Below, piece after piece: positions 1 to 5,610 of a stretch of DNA of 5,610 nt. The number at the start of each line of letters is the position of its first letter. Position 1 is the first letter of the stretch. A model generated the notes under the pieces. It ran no database searches, was not told the origin of the DNA, and saw only the letters and a program-made list of their open reading frames with translations. Source of the DNA: a bacterium (lineage in GTDB: Bacteria; Sumerlaeota; Sumerlaeia; UBA8349); NCBI GenBank assembly GCA_013203855.1, contig JABMPG010000640.1, forward strand, positions 1 through 5,610. Direction: 5' to 3'. Position numbers and translations under genes: made by a program.

Positions 1-900
1 ACTCCCGGATCGGTCACGCCCGGCATCGCCTCACGCTACTGGCATCCCGCCGTCATTCGAAACGACAAGCCCGTCCCGACCGGTCCCGACGATTTCGGCC
101 CGGATATCTACGTCGACTTCCTCCTCGATTTCATGGAGCGAAACAAGGACCGCCCCTTCCTCGCCTACTACTCCATGTGCCTGCCCCACATGGCGATCGA
201 CTTCCAGAAGATGAAGTCCCACGTCTACCTCGACGTCCCCCAGCGCGACCCCGAAGGAAACAAGACCGGCGTACGGATTCCCGGCAACCTGAAATCAAAC
301 ACCGAGTACATCGACTATCTCGTCGGCCGGATCGTTCGCCACCTGGAAGAGACGGGACTTCGGGAGAACACGATCCTCCTCTTCACCGGAGACAACGGGA
401 CCGCGGAGTACGGCAAGGGGCACCTCGAATTCGAGCGCGGCCCCCAGGTTCCCCTGATCGTCAACGGAGCGCGGACCAGGGCCTTGGGACCTGTCGATTC
501 CCTCGTCGATTTCTCCGACATCCTGCCTACTCTCTGCGACCTCGCCGGAGATCGAATCCCGAAGGACTACCCCATCGACGGCAAGAGTTTTGCCCCGATC
601 CTCCAAGGAAACACCTCAGACGAACGGGACTGGATCTTCAGCTTCTATGCCAACCTGCGATGGCTGCGAGACAAGCGCTGGCTCATCGACGCAAAAGGTC
701 GCTTCTTCGACTGCAAAAGAGAACGCTGGGATGATATGAAATATCTCGACGTCACCGACTCCCAGAACCCCGAAGTCATTGCCGCCCGCGGACGTTTCAA
801 CCAGATCCTGAAAGATCTTCCTGCACCCTCCGAGGCAGATCTCGAACGCCTCGATGCCCGGCAAAAGAGAAACAAGACACAAGGAGATAGACCCGAGTGA
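1..900 (+). CDS. Sulfatase, arylsulfatase A-like (S1 type), 5'-truncated
   Basis: C-terminal 299 residues of a sulfatase; the reading frame is open from base 1, so the start lies upstream. S1 sulfatases hydrolyse sulfate esters, often on polysaccharides or glycosides, and need a formylglycine made from Cys or Ser in a C/S-x-P-x-R motif; that motif is upstream and cannot be checked here. Visible family hallmarks in fragment numbering are YWHPAVI at 13-19, the PFLAYYSMCLPH strand ending in His63, EYIDYLVGRIV near 102-112, the metal-binding TGDNGT loop with Asp131-Asn132, the following GKG with Lys139, and GKSFAPIL at 194-201 in the C-terminal subdomain. There is no frameshift, and the protein ends normally at TGA 898-900. 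The next gene overlaps by 4 bp, so the two are probably cotranscribed and translationally coupled. Family call is firm; substrate and subfamily are unknown. Export is likely for the family but the N-terminus is not visible. Confidence 0.93.
   Translation, partial: TPGSVTPGIASRYWHPAVIRNDKPVPTGPDDFGPDIYVDFLLDFMERNKDRPFLAYYSMCLPHMAIDFQKMKSHVYLDVPQRDPEGNKTGVRIPGNLKSNTEYIDYLVGRIVRHLEETGLRENTILLFTGDNGTAEYGKGHLEFERGPQVPLIVNGARTRALGPVDSLVDFSDILPTLCDLAGDRIPKDYPIDGKSFAPILQGNTSDERDWIFSFYANLRWLRDKRWLIDAKGRFFDCKRERWDDMKYLDVTDSQNPEVIAARGRFNQILKDLPAPSEADLERLDARQKRNKTQGDRPE
881..886 (+). promoter_or_regulatory. Ribosome binding site for the GTG-started esterase
   Basis: AAGGAG lies 10 nt before the GTG at 897, inside the last codons of the sulfatase. 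It supports the GTG start, which would otherwise be doubtful, and fits translational coupling through the GTGA stop/start overlap. Confidence 0.75.
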
Positions 901-2138
901 AAATCCTTCTCGCATTGCCCCTTCTTCTTCTCGTTGGATGCGCCGGCCTGCCAGCCTCCGGAAATTTCGCCTCGCCCCTGCCGGATAGCACCCCTTGGAA
1001 CCTCGAAGCGCTTCAGAAAGCGCCCACCGTCCGATGGCTGCCCGGAGAAGACCCCGCCCGCAGCCTCCTCTACCAGGGGCTCGACTATAAGGGTCACCAG
1101 ACCTCAGTCTTCGCTTACTACTGCACGCCCGGCCGACTACAGGGAAATCCCGAACTCGACCGCGACCTGCCCGGGATCGTCCTCATCCACGGCGGTGGAG
1201 GATCGGCCTACGCGAACTGGACCGAACTCTGGGCCGAACGAGGCTACGCGGCAATCGCCATGGACCTCGGAGCAAAAGGCCCCGAGAAGGACCCCCTCCT
1301 CGACGGGGGAGCGCCCTTCGGCAGCTCCCTCATATTCGATACCGTCGACGGGCCCGCCGAGGAAGTCTGGCAGTACCACGCCCTTGCGAACGTCCTTCTG
1401 GCCCACTCTCTAATCCGGAGTTTCCCTGAAGTCGATCCCGCTCGCACCGCCGTCCACGGTCTCAGTTGGGGGGGCTATCTCACCTGTCTCGCCGCTTCTC
1501 TCGATCCGCGATTCAAGGCCGCCGTCCCCGTCTACGGCTCCGGTTTCCTGGACCTCGACAGCGGGTGGAAGAACCGCCAACTCGCCGCCATGACACCTGA
1601 ACAACGCCAGCGCTGGCTCGAACTCTGGGACCCGTCCCGATACCTCGCCTCCGCCCGCGTCCCTATGTTCTTCATCAACGGCACGAACGACCCTTGGTAC
1701 TATCTCGAAGCCTGGACGCGCAGCTTCGAAGCGGTCTCAGCGCATAGGAATATGCGCCTCATCATCGGCATGAAACATGGCCACGGTTCGGCTATCGAGC
1801 CCCCTGAGATCGAGGCCTTCATTGGTCAGTACCTCAAGAGCCAACCCGCGCCTCCCCGAATCGCCCAGACCACTCTCGCCGTCAACAGCGTCACTGCCAA
1901 GGTTCAGTCCCCCTCTCCCATCGTAGCGGCCGAAATGCATTTCACCACCGACCCACGCCCCAACACCGAACGGGAATGGCAGTCCCTGCCCGCTCAGATC
2001 GACGGAGAATTCGTCCGCGCGCCCATGCCCCCCCACGAAGCCCTCATCTGGTTCCTCTCTGTCCGGGACGAAAGAGGCCTTGAGGTGACCAGCGTGCCAG
2101 TCATTCTGGAAACAGCTCCGGCTCTGCCCCAGCCCTGA
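897..2138 (+). CDS. Lipoprotein alpha/beta-hydrolase, putative carbohydrate esterase
   Basis: A 413-residue alpha/beta-hydrolase of the dienelactone hydrolase / acetylxylan esterase / prolyl oligopeptidase-like type. The N-terminus is a lipoprotein signal: Lys2, a Leu-rich core and lipobox LVGC with Cys15, so the mature protein should be lipid-anchored to a membrane facing the periplasm or outside. An oxyanion-type HGGGG motif is at 98-102, the nucleophile elbow GLSWGG puts Ser190 at the centre, the acid is probably Asp265 in NGTNDPW, and the base is His294 or His296 in MKHGHG. Residues from about 320 to 413 form a separate Ser/Thr/Pro- and Val-rich tail that looks like a small beta-sandwich. 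The GTG start is backed by AAGGAG at 881-886 and by the signal peptide beginning exactly there. It overlaps the sulfatase by 4 bp, suggesting joint action on one substrate, for instance removal of acyl groups from a sulfated glycan. A peptidase or other ester hydrolase role is not excluded. The fold and triad are well supported; the substrate is not. Confidence 0.88.
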   Translation: MKILLALPLLLLVGCAGLPASGNFASPLPDSTPWNLEALQKAPTVRWLPGEDPARSLLYQGLDYKGHQTSVFAYYCTPGRLQGNPELDRDLPGIVLIHGGGGSAYANWTELWAERGYAAIAMDLGAKGPEKDPLLDGGAPFGSSLIFDTVDGPAEEVWQYHALANVLLAHSLIRSFPEVDPARTAVHGLSWGGYLTCLAASLDPRFKAAVPVYGSGFLDLDSGWKNRQLAAMTPEQRQRWLELWDPSRYLASARVPMFFINGTNDPWYYLEAWTRSFEAVSAHRNMRLIIGMKHGHGSAIEPPEIEAFIGQYLKSQPAPPRIAQTTLAVNSVTAKVQSPSPIVAAEMHFTTDPRPNTEREWQSLPAQIDGEFVRAPMPPHEALIWFLSVRDERGLEVTSVPVILETAPALPQP

Positions 2139-2159
2139 GCACGCCGAGTTACAGATATC

Positions 2160-2272
2160 AAGAGGCGCTGAGGGCGCGAGGGTTCAAGGCCCAAGGCAAG
2201 CGAAGCGTCGCCCTGGGTATCACGCCTGAAAATCCGTATAGCACTGAAAGAGGGGTGGAGGCTCCTCCATCT
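2160..2272 (+). repeat. Hairpin-rich intergenic block, possible dispersed repeat
   Basis: The 170-bp spacer between the esterase and the first flavoprotein lacks the C-ending codon pattern of the flanking genes and contains several inverted repeats. The main one pairs CCCAAGGC (2190-2197) with GCCCTGGG (2210-2217), seven of eight bases, around a loop holding GCGAAGC (2200-2206), a heptamer known to form a very stable mini-hairpin. A weaker GCGC/GCGC pair sits at 2165-2168 and 2174-2177, and TGGAG/CTCCA at 2256-2260 and 2265-2269 closes a 4-base loop. The general look (GCGAAGCG followed by CCCTGGGTATC) resembles short intergenic repeats of PVC-group genomes, but that is recalled resemblance, not a match. 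Only one copy is in the window, so repeat status is inferred. No T-run follows any hairpin, so it does not look like an intrinsic terminator. No convincing promoter was found in the spacer. Confidence 0.4.
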
Positions 2273-2296
2273 GTCACACTCGAAATCAAAGCACAC

Positions 2297-2300
2297 GGAG
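2297..2300 (+). promoter_or_regulatory. Ribosome binding site deciding the start of flavoprotein A
   Basis: GGAG lies 8 nt before ATG 2309. The in-frame GTG at 2255 would add 18 residues, but its purine run (AAAGAGGG) abuts the codon and is too close. ATG 2309 also aligns residue for residue with the start of the downstream paralogue. Confidence 0.7.
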
Positions 2301-2308
2301 CCCGAAAT

Positions 2309-4078
2309 ATGCCCCAGATCTTCCACGACAACCAGAAACTCTTCCCCCATCGCGAACACAACGTCGACTTCTGCGTCGTCGGAGGCGGTATCGCCGGCAT
2401 GTGTGCCGCCATCGCCGCCGCCCGCCACGGCGCGAAAGTCCTCCTCATGCACGACCGCCACGTCCTCGGCGGAAATGCCTCGAGCGAATGCCGCGTCTGC
2501 ATCAACGGCGCCGACCGCGTTCACGAAATCCCCAACATGCGCGAGACCGGAATCCTCGAAGAACTCCGCCTCGACAACTGCCGCCGCAACCCAAACCTCA
2601 GCTATTCCATCCAGGATCTCCTCTTCTACGAGGCAGTTCACTTCGAACCCAACATCACCCTCCTCCTCAACTGCTCCTGCATGGACGCCGAGATGGACGG
2701 AGATCACATCGTCAGCGTCTCCGCCTATCAACTCACCACACAAACCCTCCACCACGTCCGCGCCCGAATCTTCGCCGACTGCTCCGGCGACGGCATTCTC
2801 GCTCCCCTCACCGGAGCCGCCTGTCGCACAGGCCGAGAGGGCCGCGACGAGTTCGGCGAATCCATCGCCCCCGAAAAAGCCGACAACAAAACCATGGGCA
2901 TGACCTGCCTGATCCACTCCCGAGAGCACGACTCCGACCAGCCCTTCACCCCGCCCTCCTGGGCCTACCGCTATCACAAATGCCAGGACCTCCCTTGGGG
3001 ACCGGGAGGGCACAAGGGCCCTTGGCGAGCGGGATACTGGTGGCTCGAAATGGGCGGCGAACACGACAGCATCCACGACACCGAAAGACTCCGCGACGAA
3101 ATTCTCAAGATCGTCCTCGGCGTCTGGGACCACATCAAAAACTGCGGCGACCACGAAGCCGACCGCTGGGCCATTGAATGGATCGGCTTCCTTCCCGGCA
3201 AACGCGAAAGCCGCCGATACGAGGGCGACCACATCCTCACCCAAGGCGACATCGAGTCCGAGGGCAAGTTCGACGACATGGTGGCCTACGGCGGATGGAC
3301 CATGGACGACCACCACTCCGGCGGCTTCTACTCCATCCGCGTCGGAGCCCCCGCCACAATCTGGCACCCCTGCCCCTCCCCCTACGGCATTGCCTACCGC
3401 ACCCTCTATTCCCGCAACATCGACAACCTCATGTTTTCCGGCCGCGTTCACAGCGCCTCCCACGTCGCCATGAGTTCCACCCGCGTCATGGGCACCTGCG
3501 CCGTCATGGCCCAGGCCGTCGGAACCGCCGCCGCCATGGCCATCGAAAAGGGCCTCGCGCCCCGCGACATCAACTCCCGGATGAAAGACCTCCAACAGAG
3601 ACTCATCGACGACGACTGCTATCTCCCCTGGATTCCACATGAATACCCACCCCTGACATGGAAGGCCCGACTTGCCGCTTCCCATGGAAACCCCGAAGCC
3701 GTCCGCGACGGCTTCGCACGCCCCATCGACGGAAACGAGCACGCCTGGACCGCACGGGAAGGCAGCCACATCGAGTATCTGTTTGACAAGCCGGAAGACG
3801 TCACCGAGGCCATCCTCGCTCTCGACAGCGGACTCGAAACCTATATCGCCCTGCGCACAACCCGTCCCGGCAGCACGTTCGTCCCCCGCATGATGCCCCG
3901 ACGCTTCCGCATTCAAATCCTCGACGGCAATTCCTGGCAGAACGCCGCGGTCTGTGACGACAACCACCAGCGCCACATTCGTGTCCCCATCCGAAAAAAG
4001 ACTGGCGGCGTCCGCTACATCCTCGACAAAACGTGGGGTGCTGAAAATAGCAGGCTTTTCAACTTTTACCTGAAGTAG
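2309..4078 (+). CDS. FAD-dependent oxidoreductase, FAD_oxidored family (paralogue A)
   Basis: A complete 589-residue flavoprotein. The N-terminus is a Rossmann FAD-binding fold: VVGGGIAG, with GxGxxG at Gly25-Gly27-Gly30, then the second strand ending in LLMHDR (Asp49) and VLGGNASSE at 52-60, a pattern typical of the FAD_oxidored (PF12831-like) family. Further blocks shared with its neighbour are MGGEHDS (248-254), GKRESRR (297-303), MDDHH (332-336) and the C-terminal FAD-contacting stretch SSTRVMG...AQAVGTAAAMA (about 389-411). From about residue 455 a tail rich in beta strands follows, possibly a galactose-binding-like domain. No signal peptide or membrane segment is visible, so a cytoplasmic location is inferred. 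The start at ATG 2309 is preferred over GTG 2255 because of GGAG spacing and agreement with the paralogue. The frame has no stop back into the esterase gene, so automatic callers may extend it. Members of this family are common beside sulfatases and glycan-degrading genes in PVC bacteria and Bacteroidota; the reaction is unknown here. Family confidence is high, substrate unknown. Confidence 0.9.
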   Translation: MPQIFHDNQKLFPHREHNVDFCVVGGGIAGMCAAIAAARHGAKVLLMHDRHVLGGNASSECRVCINGADRVHEIPNMRETGILEELRLDNCRRNPNLSYSIQDLLFYEAVHFEPNITLLLNCSCMDAEMDGDHIVSVSAYQLTTQTLHHVRARIFADCSGDGILAPLTGAACRTGREGRDEFGESIAPEKADNKTMGMTCLIHSREHDSDQPFTPPSWAYRYHKCQDLPWGPGGHKGPWRAGYWWLEMGGEHDSIHDTERLRDEILKIVLGVWDHIKNCGDHEADRWAIEWIGFLPGKRESRRYEGDHILTQGDIESEGKFDDMVAYGGWTMDDHHSGGFYSIRVGAPATIWHPCPSPYGIAYRTLYSRNIDNLMFSGRVHSASHVAMSSTRVMGTCAVMAQAVGTAAAMAIEKGLAPRDINSRMKDLQQRLIDDDCYLPWIPHEYPPLTWKARLAASHGNPEAVRDGFARPIDGNEHAWTAREGSHIEYLFDKPEDVTEAILALDSGLETYIALRTTRPGSTFVPRMMPRRFRIQILDGNSWQNAAVCDDNHQRHIRVPIRKKTGGVRYILDKTWGAENSRLFNFYLK

Positions 4079-4080
4079 AG

Positions 4081-4125
4081 ATGGAAGATCCCGACAGCCA
4101 AACACCAAGGAGAGACCGAGAATGA
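4081..4125 (+). other. Possible 14-codon mini-ORF between the two flavoproteins
   Basis: Two bases after the TAG of flavoprotein A an ATG opens a 14-codon frame (MEDPDSQTPRRDRE) whose TGA overlaps the ATG of flavoprotein B as ATGA. It has no good Shine-Dalgarno sequence and contains the ribosome binding site of B. It may be chance; at most it could be a coupling leader. Confidence 0.15.
4107..4112 (+). promoter_or_regulatory. Ribosome binding site for flavoprotein B
   Basis: AAGGAG lies 9 nt before ATG 4122, in the 43-bp gap after the stop of flavoprotein A. It fixes the start of the second copy and suggests cotranscription with its own initiation site. Confidence 0.8.
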
Positions 4126-5610
4126 ACCAGTTGCTGAAAGACCAGAAAGTCTTCCCCACCGAAACCCACTCCGTCGACTTCTGCGTAGTCGGCGGGGGAA
4201 TGGCCGGCCTCTGCGCCGCCGTCGCCGCCGCCCGTCGTTGGGCCAAGGTCGTCCTCATGCAGGACCGGGCGGTCCTCGGAGGAAACGCCTCGGGCGAGAT
4301 CCGCGTCACCCTCAGCGGCGCCGACCGAGGAAACCAGATTCCGAACACGCGTGAGACCGGCATCCTCGAGGAACTCCGCCTCGAAAACTGCCGCCGCAAC
4401 CCCAACATTCAGTTTCCAATCTGGGACCTGCTTCTCTACGAAACCGCCCACTTCGAGCCCAACCTGACCCTGCTCCTCAACTGCTCCGTCATGGACGCCG
4501 TGATGGACGGCAATCACATCGTCAGCGTCACGGGCTGGCAACTCACCACCCAGACCTTCCACACCGTCAAAGCGAAAATCTTCGCCGACTGCTCCGGAGA
4601 AGGCATCCTCGCCCCCCTCACGAAAGCCGAATGCCGCATCGGACGCGAGGCCAGATCCGAGTTCGGCGAATCCATCGCTCCTGAAAAGGCCGACCGCAAG
4701 ACGATGGGAATGACATGCATCGTCCAGTGCCGCGAACACGGCTCCGTCCAGACCTTCGAAGCCCCCAAGTGGGCCTACCGCTTCGACACCTGCGATGACA
4801 TTCCCTACGGCGTCCGCCACCACGTGATGCTCAACGAGGGATACTGGTGGGCCGAGATGGGCGGCGAGCACGACAGCACTCACGATGCCGAATGGATGAA
4901 GGACGAATGCCTCAAGATCACCCTCGGCGTATGGGACCACGTCAAGAACCGCTGCCCCGAAGCCAAGGCCGACAAATGGGCTATCGAATACCTCAGCTTC
5001 ATGCCCGGCAAGCGAGAGAGCCGCCGCTACGTGGGCGACCACGTCCTCTCCCAGGTTGACATCGACGCCGAAGGCAAGTTCGACGACCTCGTCGCCTACG
5101 GCGGATGGAGCATGGACGATCACCATCCCGGCGGATTCTGGTCCGTTCGAGTCGGCTCACCCGCAACCATCTTCCACCACTCCCCCTGCCCCTACGGCAT
5201 CCCCTATCGCAGCCTCTACTCCAAAAACATCGACAACCTCATGTTCGCCGGACGCAACCACAGCTGCACCCACGCCGCCATGAGTTCCACCCGCCTCATC
5301 GCTACTGGAGGCGTCATGGGCCAGGCCGTCGGAACCGCCGCCGCCATGGCCGTCGCACACGGCATCTCCCCCCGCGAAATCGCCAAGCACATGAACGAAC
5401 TCCAACAGTCCCTCATCCAGGACGACTGCTGGCTCCCTTGGGTTGCCCAGGACATCCCCGAACTCACCCGCCAAGCCAAACTCCAAGCCACGACCGGAAA
5501 CCCCGACCCCCTGAGAGACGGGACCAACCGCCCCATCGCCGAGGACCGCCACGCCTGGACCGCCCGGCGAGGCGATTCGGCCACCTACCTCTTCGGTTCT
5601 CCGAAGGAAG
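4122..5610 (+). CDS. FAD-dependent oxidoreductase, FAD_oxidored family (paralogue B), 3'-truncated
   Basis: The second copy of the flavoprotein runs open from ATG 4122 to the end of the window (496 full codons plus one base); by comparison with paralogue A about 95 residues are missing. It carries the same features: GxGxxG at Gly24-Gly26-Gly29, LMQDR with Asp, VLGGNASGE, MGGEHDS (246-252), GKRESRR (296-302), MDDHH (331-335) and the C-terminal SSTR...GQAVGTAAAMA block (from about 388). By eye it is about three-quarters identical to paralogue A over the first 200 residues and clearly less between about 205 and 285, including a different WAYR-to-GYWW segment. No signal peptide is seen. The start is backed by AAGGAG 9 nt upstream and by alignment with A. 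The 43-bp gap and shared strand indicate one operon with A. The pair probably arose by tandem duplication and then diverged, so related but not identical substrates, or a hetero-oligomer, are both possible. The reaction is unknown. Confidence 0.9.
   Translation, partial: MNQLLKDQKVFPTETHSVDFCVVGGGMAGLCAAVAAARRWAKVVLMQDRAVLGGNASGEIRVTLSGADRGNQIPNTRETGILEELRLENCRRNPNIQFPIWDLLLYETAHFEPNLTLLLNCSVMDAVMDGNHIVSVTGWQLTTQTFHTVKAKIFADCSGEGILAPLTKAECRIGREARSEFGESIAPEKADRKTMGMTCIVQCREHGSVQTFEAPKWAYRFDTCDDIPYGVRHHVMLNEGYWWAEMGGEHDSTHDAEWMKDECLKITLGVWDHVKNRCPEAKADKWAIEYLSFMPGKRESRRYVGDHVLSQVDIDAEGKFDDLVAYGGWSMDDHHPGGFWSVRVGSPATIFHHSPCPYGIPYRSLYSKNIDNLMFAGRNHSCTHAAMSSTRLIATGGVMGQAVGTAAAMAVAHGISPREIAKHMNELQQSLIQDDCWLPWVAQDIPELTRQAKLQATTGNPDPLRDGTNRPIAEDRHAWTARRGDSATYLFGSPKE

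Noticed and set aside
2190..2217. Intrinsic terminator after the esterase
   Set aside because: The hairpin is reasonable but is followed by GTATCACG rather than a T-run.
2214..2242. Promoter with a TATAGC-like -10 near 2237-2242
   Set aside because: No acceptable -35 element lies at proper spacing, and the match is weak.
2401..3177. Arg/Pro-rich + strand frames inside flavoprotein A (also 2403-2903, 3178-3642) and inside the sulfatase (177-734)
   Set aside because: They are low-complexity Arg/Pro/Ser translations in alternate frames of GC-rich genes, with no start signal or domain.
4081..4083. ATG 4081 as an alternative start of flavoprotein B
   Set aside because: It is in a different frame from flavoprotein B and reaches TGA at 4123-4125.
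1994..4408. An 804-codon open frame on the - strand, spanning the esterase end, the spacer, flavoprotein A and the start of B
   Set aside because: It is antisense to well-supported genes, and its Val/Gly/Ala/Asp-rich composition is what the complement of C-ending codons produces. It shows no recognisable domain.
4059..5126. A 355-codon open frame on the - strand opposite flavoprotein B
   Set aside because: It is the same kind of shadow. Its likeness to the antisense frame of flavoprotein A only reflects the duplication of the sense genes.
1..5610. tRNA, rRNA, CRISPR array, transposase or attachment site
   Set aside because: None was seen. Outside the 170-bp spacer and the 43-bp gap the window is coding throughout.

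Overview
The window comes from a GC-rich bacterium. Codons end mostly in C or G, starts are preceded by Shine-Dalgarno (AAGGAG/GGAG) motifs, and one product is a Gram-negative-type lipoprotein. The gene types (arylsulfatase A-like sulfatase, lipoprotein alpha/beta-hydrolase, FAD_oxidored-family flavoproteins) and a hairpin-rich intergenic spacer best fit the PVC superphylum (Planctomycetota, Verrucomicrobiota including Kiritimatiellales, or Lentisphaerota). That assignment is inferred from gene style, not from a marker gene.

Layout: all four genes lie on the + strand. (1) 1-900 is the C-terminal 299 residues of a sulfatase whose start and catalytic Cys/Ser motif are outside the window. (2) 897-2138 is a 413-residue lipoprotein alpha/beta-hydrolase, likely a carbohydrate esterase, overlapping the sulfatase stop by GTGA. 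(3) 2139-2308 is a 170-bp spacer with a repeat-like hairpin block. (4) 2309-4078 is a complete 589-residue FAD-dependent oxidoreductase. (5) 4122-5610 is a second, tandem paralogue of it, cut off by the window end after 496 residues. It stays open to the last base and is easy to miss because no stop codon is present.

Working model (inference): the cluster degrades a sulfated, acylated or otherwise decorated glycan or glycoside. The sulfatase removes sulfate, the membrane-anchored hydrolase removes an ester, and the two flavoproteins, which have no export signal, oxidise a released product in the cytoplasm. The substrate and the flavoprotein reaction cannot be read from the sequence. The most noteworthy points are the diverged tandem pair of uncharacterised flavoproteins and the repeat-like spacer that precedes them. 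No RNA genes, CRISPR arrays, insertion sequences or clear terminators were seen.
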